From Montifringilla adamsi (Eukaryota > Chordata > Aves > Passeriformes > Passeridae), in contig JAGGNK010006448.1 in assembly GCA_017590115.1 (NCBI GenBank), positions 2,181,849-2,245,848 of the forward strand: a stretch of DNA of 64,000 bases, read 5' to 3'. This document shows, piece after piece, positions 12,004 through 23,415 of the stretch. Under the pieces are notes generated by a model that saw only the letters and a program-made list of their open reading frames with translations, ran no database searches and was not told the DNA's origin. Position 1 is the stretch's first letter; each line of letters opens with the position of its first letter. The position numbers and the translations under genes are program-made.

Positions 12004-15000
12004 CTTCTATTTCTGTCAAACTGAACAGTTTGGGGCTTTAAAATTTATTCTGGCTGTGGGGTCAGACAATACCTGATCCCACTTCTGAGGACAAAATTGC
12101 CTGTTCTACAATGCTGGAAGATATTTAAATTTGCATAGGAGCTTTTTAATGAGCACTGCATACATTTGTGCTTTCTGGCACACAGCTACATTGGTTTTGA
12201 CATGGTACAGGATTAGCCATGTCACAGAAGCACAATCTCTGGGAAGGATCCAGCTTGTCGGTCGCTAAGGGCAGATGAACCCCTTGGAACAGGATCAATC
12301 CTCTACCCCCCCAGGAGAATAACCTGAGCCCACAGCCACACCACCAGGGGACTTTTTTTCCTTCTTCCTAACTGGTGCTCCTGCCCACATTCTGCAAACT
12401 CTTGGGAAGGAAGGGATTGTGGACTTAAATCGCTCCAGGATGACAAGAGCCCAGCATCCCTCCTCTCACTTCTCATGCATGTGCTGCTGATACTAGGATG
12501 GTAGGTAAATCTCCTCCCCGTCTGTCACACTTGGGTTTCAGCCAGGTATGTCCTAACATGTTTGCTTTTTTTCAGTGAATAATCAGGGACACACACCTCA
12601 AGTGCTCTGATGTGGTCAGACAAAGCCAAGCACTGTCAGAAGCCCTGCATCTGGATGTCTGCAGGTGGCATGAAAAGGGCCATACACCACAACACTGCTG
12701 TCACCAGTGGCAGTTCTCAGTTACTGCAACCTGATTCACTTTCCCTAGTCAAACTTCCTGCGAGTGAAAGGGAAGAAAACTCATCCCATCATTAGGCTCA
12801 TGAACATCCACTAGAAATAATTTTATGTCTACATCCTATCTTTGATTTACAGGCAAATATGAAACCCTTGGGCTAAAGATGAATGAAATATTTAAGAGCA
12901 GGAGAAAATTAAGTAACCATTAGGAGTTTTGCCTCAATTTATAGCTAAGCCACATAGTAATTAACTGATGTCGAAATGACTCTGTGAGATGATGCTTGCT
13001 GGTATGAAAGCAGAGAGAAAATTTCAGCATCCTGAAATACCTCTGTCTCACTTCAGCTTAAAAACCCAGCTTTCTGCATTTACTTAACTTCTCAGCTAAT
13101 AACTTTGTAAACTTAGGCACATGTAGGTTTGCCAACACACCACACCACAATAAGAATCACTGTTACGCTCTTAAATTATTAAAAATCTGTTTCTGCACTT
13201 TGAAAGGACTTCCAAATTCAGAGTTTGCTTGCTTTTGTTTCACATTTTAAACTCTGCTTTCTCTGAAGGATGCCTTATCAACCTGCTAATCAAAATTATT
13301 GTTCATGATGGGATTTCCAACTGGTCTTCCCATTCCCCCACTAGGGCTTGCCTGTCAGAAGCAGGGTTACATGGCTCTGCAGTGGGCAGTGACACCAAGA
13401 CCTGTGCTAGCTGAGACATCAGCCTGGATGGTAGGGAGGCCCCTCCAGCCTTGCCAGTTCAGATCCATGCCTGGTGATGGATTTGGTCTTGGAAACACAG
13501 CCACAGATTTTTTTCTGATGGAAGTTTAAATGAAGCAGAAACATGGGATGCCTCAACAAGCCAAAAAGGGTCACATTTGCTGTTTCCAGTAAACTCCTCT
13601 CTGGTTGATTTCAGTCCATGTTGGCATACAATAGATTAAAGACTGTCTCCAACTGCAAGTAATGCTACTTTGCACTTCCATTAGGAATGGAAAACAAAAT
13701 ACTACCCCACATGTCAAAATTAACATTAATAAGAATCTCATTACTACTGCTGTTACACATGTGTGTCCCTGTGTCTGCAGAGCACGAAGGACTGAAGTAA
13801 AAACAGACATTTGCTGCCAAACTCCTAGAAGGATGGAAATGGAAAATATGGCTAAGAAAACTGTATGGCACTCATGTTTTAGCACAGTATATAATTAATC
13901 TGCCAGCATCTGAAACACTGCACTTATGAATACTGCAGTGTCTAAACCACAACTCTGGACCCTTAATTTTGGTATACAGCAGAGTTCAGTATCTGAAATA
14001 TTGGAAGATATTTCTGACCAAGAGTAAGTCTTCTGCTCTTTTTTAAACTGAAACTGTCTTAAATGTCTCTGATAACAAATGCATCTGGGCAGATCAAACA
14101 CCAAGCAAAGGGAAATCATCTCCATCCTTCTTGCTTACTCTTGGAAAATGGGTTTTACAACTGTGGAAGTCAGCCTCACACCACAGTTTGATGTTTGAAA
14201 CAAATGAACATCCTCCTTCTTTGAAAGTTTTTTTAGAGAACAGGACACCAGCAAGGACTTAGCAGGAGAGCATCAAAAAAGATTGCAACAGACATCACTA
14301 TGCATATTTAACGGTGGAAGCAACACTTCCAGATGCAGTTGTACAGGAGCTACTTAAAATTATGACCTCAGAGACTGTGTTGTGGTCAGGTTTTTTTAAG
14401 GCATTTTAGGAAACAAAATCGTGTCTTTACAGACCTACCAAATGCACGTGAATGATGCTATTCACGATTTCCTTCTCCTAAGCTGGTTCATACTGTATAA
14501 AGCACATATATGGCATTTTTCTTCCTATTTAAAGTTCATTATAAATGCTTTATGCATTGGAAAAATGCTCTGAGTGCACCAATCAGATTTTTGATCAAAA
14601 CAGCTTGGCGCCTGGTAGGGACAGCAGAATTGGTCGATTTATTTCATAAAACTTTATGTACAAAGCAGCAGTATCCATGAATGTAATGGTCAGAATACAG
14701 AGTCTACAGGGGTAATTTTTATTACAATTTATAGCAAGATTACCCATACTCCACAGTTTTCAGATTTTATTAAGATTTTATGGGACTATATGGCTTTAGC
14801 AGTTAACTGCACCTAGCAGTGGTTATAGTTCACAGAGAACAGGAACTGGTACTGAATGCACAGTGTAACTAATCTAGCAGAGAATATTAATTGCTATGAT
14901 CCAATCAAAGGCAATATTTAAAATCATTTCAACAGTCAAGTAATTTGCCATAAACCTGTAAAATAATAGCTATATGGAGAAATACAAAGGTAAGAGGGAT

Positions 15001-18000
15001 TGCACGGATGTAATATATGCACATAATTAAGCATCTCTGTCTTTGGGTTGTATACATAAAAATACAAACCCATTTTTTAAACAAAGGACTTTTCTCTTTC
15101 TAAGCTATTTCAATGCCAGAAGACTTCATCTACACAAAAAAGGAAACTACTAAGACTACTGATATTTATGTCTTGCTGAGCATCCAATATACAAATACTC
15201 TGTGATCAAAAGTAAACAAGGAAAATAATAAGGACAGAATGTATTTAATATTAAATAAAATACTGTGAAACTACCACACAATGGTAGCAGACTGCAACTT
15301 ACACACTGCAACAGGCCAGAGATACTTTAGACTTCAGGAAGCTTCCAGCAGGTTGGTCCAAGGCACAGTAAAACCCAAGGCAGAGAGAAAATAAATGAGA
15401 AGTTTTAGGCATGTGTTTCTGCTGGATCCAAATTCATGGGATAAAAGCAAGCAGATCAAAGCTCAGCCCTGGTGAGAATACAGAACTGAAGGGCCAGAGG
15501 CATTCTTGGTGGGGAAGACAAGGAACTAACAGCTTCCAAAAGGTGCAGGGACTCAGGATATGTCAAAAGAGATTTACTCATCCCACTTATGTTGGGCTTC
15601 GCAAATCAAGCTGGAATATGCCTCTACCTCGTTCCCTTCCTCAAATTCCTCCTAGCTGAAAACGAACAATGAACATCAACATGAACAATTCATATTGATG
15701 AATCTTAAAAAGTCATTTGCTTCTACAGTGAAAAAACCCAAGTATGTCACTAGTGAATCACTATAAGTAGCAGTTTTCTGGAAATTTAAGTAGAAGACTG
15801 TTTAGGGAAGTTCCTATAGTTAACTTAATCCATTTTGTCTTAAATCAACCTCCTCAGTTTCAAACACCACAGAATATCCTACAGCCTGTGTTTTAGCTCT
15901 TCATTCTGGCAAAAACTACTGCTTACTCTAGCTCTTAAATAATGTGCACCATCTTCAGGAGCACAGGTCCCACCGTGAACATAAGCCTCTCCTCCTGCCA
16001 AGCCACTGCCAACATCCTGTTCCTGCTTTCCCAGAACCTCTAGTGTTTCTTCCAGCTGAACCAACCAAACAGGGGGAGACAGATACAACATTCTGGGGGG
16101 CAGTAGCGGGGGAGGTCGACCAGCTGAATACATACAGCCACAGAAGATTTTTGTGCTTAACAACAAAATGGTGGTAGCTGAAGTAGAAACTCCCAGCCTC
16201 AAAGCAACTCAAATCCAAAATAACCATCTACTAAAATGCAGAAAGGATAATCACTCCACATGAAACAAAAAAGGCAACACTACTGGTTTTAATTAAAAGT
16301 CTCTTCCATAGCATAATTTATACAAACAGACCATATAATCTGACCTCTAAACATATGGAACATCTTAGTTTCTATCTTTTAACTACAAATTGCATTTACT
16401 TTTGTGAAATAAACTTTACAGTAGGCAGAAATAACAGGCTGCACTTTAAAAAACAATAAGGGCAGTGGGTAATGCAATCTAATGGTACTACCTGTTTGAA
16501 GTCACAAAAAATCTGCAGCAAAAAATACTGCATTTACTACTTATTAGTATATCCACAGTGAAGAATATGCCATTTGCAAACTGTGAAAAGACAAAACCTG
16601 TGTATTTTTGCCAGGTCTATATACAGCTGTAACATAGTAAAGGTCCAAGACCATGTCATTACAGCTGGTTATGCACAAGGGAAGCAGACAAAGTTCAGCT
16701 GGCAAATTTAAATTTATAATGTTCTGACTGGTGAATTTTGCAAGTGATTGTGCCCTCTGAAAACATAAAAACTCATAAGAATGAGAATCCATAAATTTCA
16801 TTCCAAATCCCCAGAAATATCAAAGTTGCACCAGCCCTTCGTCCACCATTATCAGGAAGGAGCTTCTAAAAGGCTCTTCAATTAAGGCATTAACTCCTCT
16901 GAACTACAGAAAACAATTTTCAAGGATATTGTATTTGGCAAAACTTGCTGCTAGAGGGACACGATTTGCCAGTAATATTCATGGATATCTGCTGAAAGCA
17001 AAGAACAATGGTCCAAACCAAGCATGAGGTTCACATCATTAGAAACAATGAGGTTCTACAGTTTTTCATAGGAAAAAAACAAAAAGCTTGAAAAAATTTT
17101 TGAACATAGAAAATGCTACATTTTTTTTTCCTCTATGCTCAGTCTCACGAAGAGTGGAATAGTTTTTCTTCTTGAAAATTTCCTCTTAAAGGAAGAAAAA
17201 AAAAGAGAAAACACAGGAATAGCTTGAGGCAGATGTGCAGGATGGAAAATGTTAGTCTCAATGGTTAACATACAGCCAGCCTTGGAGCAACTGAAGATGG
17301 GGTTTTAAGGGAAATCATCAGGCACTTTTATCCATAGGTGCTGCTACCTGCTGGGCCTCTAACAAAACTTTTAGCAATGCTTACCATTGCTAAACAGGGA
17401 GCAAAAAAAAGCAAGGAAAAAGTTTTTCTGGGACTATAATGCTGTTTCATGGAATATTTTAATGTACAATAATGTCTAGTCACCACCACCTAATCCTCAC
17501 AGAAAAAACCTCCAAGCACCTTTTAAGGCTGTGACAAGAGCAGTGACCACGGAAGAAAGCAAAATTTGAATCTGCCATGTTGTGGGGGTGGCAGAGGGCA
17601 CAGTCTAGCCCTGTGGCGTCCATGAGGACTTGTGCCTGGCTCCCTTTCCCTGTGTGCCCGACAGCCCTAATGCATTACTTCGGTTTATGTGTATGAAATA
17701 ATGAGAGGAGAAGGTTGTAGGGGGCAACTTGCACAGCTGGGCTGGTGCTGTGGGGGCTGCAAGAGACCCCACTGCCCTGGGGATCTCCCTTGAGTGTGTC
17801 CTCCCGAATGGGTGCATCAGGGCAGGAAGGAGCATGGTCAGTAGGGGAGTCTGTATGTAACTGTGCGTGTGTTCATAGCTGAGTGCTGTGGTGTCAGCAA
17901 CTTGTAGGAATTTACTGAAATTTGTAAATTGTAAGTGCTGTATTACCGACACCGAAAATAGTGTTCTCTAATTACCTTCTAATTAAGCATTGTTAATAAC

Positions 18001-18181
18001 TTCCTAAAAATCCAGCAATCCTGGTTTTGATTTAGACTAGGTTTTTAGTCCTGCAAAAGCATATCACTCTGACATAAGGGTGCTTTTGCAGCATGACAGC
18101 CCTGTCTCCCACTGCCAGCCTTTGGGTGTAGCACGTGGCACAGGACCTGATGGGATGCTGCTGGCACCTTATATATACAAG

Positions 18182-18545
18182 GGCTACGTGTCTTCAAAAC
18201 AAAAAAAACCCTTGCAAGCAAACAAAAAAAAAAAAAAGAGAGAGGAGGCAGGATAGACAGCAGAAATAAACAGCAAACTGGGAGGCAGAAAAGGAGATCT
18301 GAGATTCTTCTGAAGGATGGTGAGACAAAGAGACAAAGAATGCCATGATGAATGGCACCATGGAGAAGGATGCACAGAGGCAGAGGAGAAGACGACAGTA
18401 TTGGTTAGAAATATTAAGAGAAAAAGGGGGGGAAGACAAAGCAGAGCTGCTGAAAGTGGCACTCAAAGAGCAGTCAGCAAGATGGGAAGAACTAGAAAAA
18501 AAATAGAGAAAAAGACAGGGAAACAGAAGACAAGGTAGCCACTTC
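18182..18545 (+). repeat. Purine-rich low-complexity tract
   Basis: The plus strand is strongly biased to A and G over roughly 350 bp, opening with an A-run near 18224-18237 and leading into GAGAGAGGAGG and many AGA/GGA words. Overlapping open frames in both orientations here are composition artefacts, since the opposite strand reads Ser/Phe/Leu-rich peptide. The tract could form triplex-like structures, but no function is indicated. Confidence 0.8.
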
Positions 18546-18639
18546 TTGTGCCGGAGAAAATTCAAACAGAACATGAAGAAAGAACTATTCGCTTGAACTG
18601 CCTAAAAAAGCAGCCACCAGGAGAGTTTTTTCTGTCTGA

Positions 18640-18663
18640 GACAGAGAGACAGACAGAGAGAGA

Positions 18664-18707
<44 letters not shown>
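18640..18707 (+). repeat. (GA)n microsatellite with interruptions
   Basis: Repeated AG dinucleotides interrupted by single C bases (ACAGAGAGAC, GAGACAGAGA) run for about 68 bp. An open frame crossing it encodes alternating Arg-Glu, which is a by-product of the repeat. Confidence 0.97.
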
Positions 18708-18713
<6 letters not shown>

Positions 18714-21458
18714 GGGAAGCATCAGGGGAAGCAGAAAGCCACCTGTGCAAAACATCTGGAGACACTATTAAGAGGGATGGTGACAGCCTGGGAAGGTTTG
18801 CAAAAAAACCTAAAAATTAAATGGTTCTAGTCAAACCTGGAAGGAAGAGGAATATTCAGCATGAGAAAAATAAAATCGGGAATAACAAGGAAAAAGCTTT
18901 TTTCTATGCCCTGTTTCCTGTATTTGCTCCCCATAGCACCTGAAACTTAGAAGAACAGGAGACATCTAAGCTCAGGTCTGATGTAATTTTTATTAATTAT
19001 TAATTTTCACATTAAAAATATCTCTTTTCAGGAAAGTGCCTTAGTCTCAATTGTGTGAAATGGGCTTAGATAAAGGTTTATGTAAAACATAACTTTAAGT
19101 GCTTCCCAACTGACACTCCTAGATCATCAACATTGTCTCTGAATTAGCACCAATGCAGGAATAACAGGGATTATGCTGCTGATGCTGTCTGTGGATCAAC
19201 TGTTTCAGTGTGCATATTTTTCTGTTTCTGAAAATTAGCAGCATTCATGTAGAAGTTGAAAGCTGTGACTCCAGATGACTTCAAACCTGCATTTGTCCAT
19301 CAGCTAGTAAAGGATTAGTAACTAATTCAATTTGGCAACAATGTCCTGTTAGGATCTGTGTAACATTTATTTCTTGTTATCAGCACAAGAGCTGATCATT
19401 GAAGAGAATTTAGTCTGCACACAAAATAATTTAATTGGCTAATTTGTGCAATATCACTGCATTTAATTATTTATATTGTTTTGCATTGAAGAATGATAAA
19501 CACTCCAGCAAAAGCTGATAGAAGATTACTACCTAGAGTGGATTGCTGCCCAATTTAATTCTATTGTATTTATTTAAATTAACCTGAACTTCTTAATCAA
19601 AAGAATTAAGGACAACAAAATGAGCACAACTCATGAGAAAAAATTAATAAACTGAAGAACTGTTAATACCTTCTTTTACTTTAACTGTGCATCAAAAGAT
19701 GATGCAGGGGCTAATGGCTAATGACCTCTGCCAATTAGAGCACAAAGGCCACATTGTCAGGGCAGGTCTGAAGGCATGGAGTTCATGGGCTGAAATCCCT
19801 ATAGCACATTAAAATCTGGAATTTTGTTGATGAAACTGGGGTAGTGAATTTCCAGTTTTACAAGATCAGAAGGTGCTTCCTATAGAGGGGACTACTACCA
19901 CAACCAACTAGCACCTTTGAAAAGAAAACAAACAGGAAAATTTCTCAATGGGCTCATGGCTAGCGTGCACCTTGAAGCTCCAAAATCAAAATACAGACTA
20001 AAACTTTCTTTTTTCTGTTTGTTTGGGGTTTTTTTTCCTAGACTACATGGTACAAAGTTCAGGTTTTATTCCTAATTTCTTGATAGAAAGGCACAAAGGT
20101 CTAAAATTACATCACTGTATGAAGTGCAATAAAACCTAAACCATAATTTTGAGGCTTAAAACTAGACTCAGATCAACAATGAGTTCATTTCCTGTGTCCA
20201 AGCCGACTGAGAGGGCAGAGCCCAACTTGGGTAGTGAGGGAACAGTATGAGAGTCAGAGACTAATAGACAACAGGATACCCCTAAACATCTGAATGACCC
20301 ATCACTGTAGTCCTGTACAATAACACACAGTTGCCAGTTTATGAAAGACAAGCATGAGAGGTAAGGAACAAGTTGTTGAGACCTGCTCACTATGCAATTA
20401 GGAACACAAGAGATGTTATAAGACTAAATGTCCTGCAGTCTCATATGCCCCAAGGTAAGGTTATCTGTCAATACCCTCCTTTTTCTGCCTCAAGCAATAC
20501 CTCATTTCAGGGGAAAATTACTGTATTCTATTCACTCACGTGCAATGAGCCTTGAAATGAGTATCTCATTCCTTTCCTCATATTCCCATCTCTGTCACTA
20601 ATGCCCCCTTTATAAAGCTGTGCTTTCAAAGTTTCTGGGCACATCTGTTTTTCCTTTCCTTTCTCCATCCATCATCTCACTACCCCAACAAGTTTTTGCT
20701 CCCTCAGTAACTGTTGGGTTCGCAGTCTTTCCTGCTTTCCAGCTCCCCTTTCTGTGTTCTTTGGACACCTCAAGTGTATCCGTCCTTCTGACATGTGCCT
20801 CTTCCTCCCTTCCCACCTGCATGCGTCTCTTGGGTCCTGGGTCTGCAAAACTCATTCCCAACATAAACATTCTGGGTGGCTTCCTTCCCTTCTGCTGTTT
20901 AATCTGGAAGAAGAAACCTAATTCAAAGTACTGCACTGCCACTCCTTAAGCTTACTAAAACCTACTTCTCTGCATCTGCTAATGCTCTTTGGTCCACAAG
21001 CCTCTCCTTCACACGTTCCTAGAGCCTAATGATTGTTTTCTGCTTGCTGGGGAACAATCCCTCTGACATTCCTCCCCTTGCTAAATCTGAAACACCTGGT
21101 GAGTTTTCCATGTTCATCTGTGATGTTTTATATATTGTCATAAATATCATGCACTGACATTTTTTCCACTCTCCTACTTCTTCAGCTTCTGGGGAAAACT
21201 TACTTCTCTCAGAACCTGCCACAAGTTGTCTGAGCATCTAACACCACTGCTAAACCCAATCTTAATTTGGAAACTTATTTACTTTAAAGATCATCTGGGA
21301 TAAGACTTTTAAAGGTTTCTCCCCATCGTGTAAGTTGTATGTCTTTTCAGCAAGAACACAGTAAGTATGGAAACTAACAAGTTTATAACTGTTATGTTTT
21401 TCTCATACAAGACCAGTTTCAGAGATGCCACAGATAAACAAAACCGGCTCCACCTTAC

Positions 21459-22002
21459 CTTTGACATGGCTTCTCCCATCCTCCAACAGTGGTACTACTA
21501 TAGTGTTGTTCATATTCCCAGGTGATCTCACAGCTGTATAGACAACAGGTACCGACTGTACCACCACGGGGATACGGTGCACGTGACTCATTTTGTTGGA
21601 CTGCAAGTTCATGGGACTTGAAGGTGGTACTGGATGGATAATGTGCAAAAACTGCTGGCCTCCAACACCAGATGCAGAGGCCACAAGAGGACCTGGAGTT
21701 AATACTGACGGTACAGATGCTGCTGAGGAGACTGATGTTATTACTGTGGGGGATGAAGCTGGCCGACTGGAAGAGGAAGAAGTAGAAGTAGAAGAAGGGG
21801 AGGAGGCTGATGCTGTCATGGAAACCGGTGAAGATGAAGCTGCTGTAGGGGATGACCTGGCTTTGTTTATTGACAAGTCCACTGGTTCAGTCTGTGTTTG
21901 GAAATGGTCTGTAGATAACGAATCCTCCGTGGGGTCGGCCTTCATATTGTTTAGTAACAAGGGTACAGCATCCATATCTGGGTAGTTGTGGACGTTTGGA
22001 GA
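21459..22002 (-). CDS. KLF12: KLF12 coding exon: CtBP-recruiting repression domain
   Basis: This internal exon encodes 181 full codons plus one base of Krueppel-like factor 12, a nuclear C2H2 zinc-finger repressor known for repressing TFAP2A (AP-2alpha). The reading starts SPNVHNYPDMDAVPLLLNN. The CtBP-binding motif PVDLS is at exon residues 40-44 (21871-21885). A Ser/Thr/Pro/Ala-rich linker covers about residues 50-85, followed by the conserved stretch containing QQFLHIIHPVPPSSPMNLQ and ending EDGRSHVK. The family member was recognised from memory of vertebrate KLF12; KLF3 and KLF8 share PVDLS but not this context. On the minus strand a pyrimidine-rich tract ending CAACAG abuts the exon start at 22002, and AAAG|GTAAGG forms the donor, with GT at 21457-21458. 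Entry is phase 0 and exit phase 1, which fits the next exon. Reading past the donor gives a stop near 21403, so intron retention would truncate the protein. The internal Met at 21975 is not the usual start, which lies on an upstream exon outside the window. Confidence 0.94.
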
Positions 22003-23370
22003 CTGTTGAGGAAGAACAAAGGGACATAGTTACACGTGTGGCTAAAGATGACTTGCACACCCAATTGTCTAATTGCACAGTACACAACTTGATTGTGAAA
22101 GCCACAGAACTTGCTTTCTTTTGTTGGGTCAGCTCATAACTGTAAAGTACAAATCACGTTAGAAAGCACAGGCATGTTCTGTTAAAACAGAATATTAAAA
22201 AGAAAAAAAGTTCTACTCCCATTTCTTAGAAAGTGCCAGGACTAACAGTACAAAATCATCCTGCTTCTTTGCACTTTGCAAAGTCACCAATGACAAAAAT
22301 TTTAGTATCCTCCGCAGTAAAAAACTATTTATATTGACAGAATATTTTTTTCCAACATCTAATTTTAAACCACAGCATCACTCTCTTGTGTCATCATCTC
22401 TCAGACATGAAGAAGAAATGGTTACCACCATTTCTCAAACAACTTTCTGCATGCTCAAAGACTGTAATTCCGCCCCACTTGTCCACATTCTTCTAGACTA
22501 GGCAGACCTGGCTGCTTCTTTCTGTCATGTCTGCTTTAAAAGGACAAGCCTTAGTATCCATTTGCTTTTTTACAGGGATCTTTAAAGTTGTGTCCACAAC
22601 ACTTTTCAGAAGGTGCCTTATGCTACCCTCAGTGCTCCAGTTCTATGTTTGGCTTCTGCACTCTGAATAGTCATTGGTAATGAACTTACAAGTCATTACA
22701 GAGCCACACATTTGTATGACTGCCCCGTCAGAGTGAGCAACGGTTACAGCAATTTATTATTCTGAACTAGCCCGTTAGATAGCTTCCCCCATTGTTATTA
22801 TTATTATTTCCATACTAATTGAGAACAATTTTCCTGACTTCATGAAATAATTTTATGCTTTAGATTAGTTTTTTCAAAGCTGGTTGGACTAAATTTATTC
22901 TAGAGTGGTGCCGTCTGCTATTTTTATAGTTTTCCCTTATTTCTGTCATCAAAGAGGTTAATAGAATTTTTGAATAATGCTAGACCAAAGACAGGTCCCT
23001 AGAGAAGTTCATTTGATATATCTTTCAGTTTTGACAGTACATCATTAATAACCAGTCTTTAATGATGTTTTTTCTAGTAATTTTCACCAGGCAGAGTAAG
23101 GATGGAAATGTCCATCGATAATCTCGTCATAAGACAAAGCACAGCTCTCAGCTCCTTAGCTAAGGAACTCCACTGCACTGCAGCAGAGCTTCTCTACAGA
23201 CAGGCATTCACACAGTGTAGTACCAAACCCCAACCTCAACACAAACCACTGCTCCTTCAAACCTCACTTGACCCAAAACAATTACTCCCTGTACAGAGCT
23301 AAGCAGCTCTAAATGCATTAACCTGATCTCTAGATTACAGTATTTACAAAGTATCTAAAAATATTAGCTC

Positions 23371-23415
23371 AGAAATATTTAAGATAGAAATATTTAAGCT
23401 AGAAATATTTTAATG
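23371..23415. repeat. Tandem repeat, three copies of a 15-bp AT-rich unit
   Basis: AGAAATATTTAAGAT, AGAAATATTTAAGCT and AGAAATATTTTAATG start at 23371, 23386 and 23401, with exact 15-bp spacing. Confidence 0.9.

Larger units (their letters stand above)
6573..21458 (-). other. KLF12: Complete KLF12 intron (14,886 bp)
   Basis: The intron begins with GTAAGG at 21458 and ends with TTTCCAG at 6573, read on the minus strand, so it is an ordinary GT-AG intron in phase 1. Apart from the repeats listed separately (CR1 at 7.5 and 9.6 kb, LTR at 7.7 kb, polypurine and GA repeats at 18.2-18.7 kb) it is AT-rich unique-looking DNA. The open frames in it are short, overlap on both strands and lack codon character or homology that I recognise. 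Slightly GC-richer patches at about 10.7-10.9, 12.2-12.5 and 17.55-17.9 kb have no recognisable content. A TAAT-rich stretch at 19.4-19.8 kb is discussed as an enhancer candidate. Confidence 0.9.

Noticed and set aside
18548..18820. Open frame encoding alternating Arg-Glu
   Set aside because: It is translation of the GA microsatellite and not a protein.
21593..21985. 130-codon plus-strand open frame rich in Glu and Ala
   Set aside because: It is antisense to the KLF12 exon. Its Glu-rich part is the complement of the serine-rich coding repeat.
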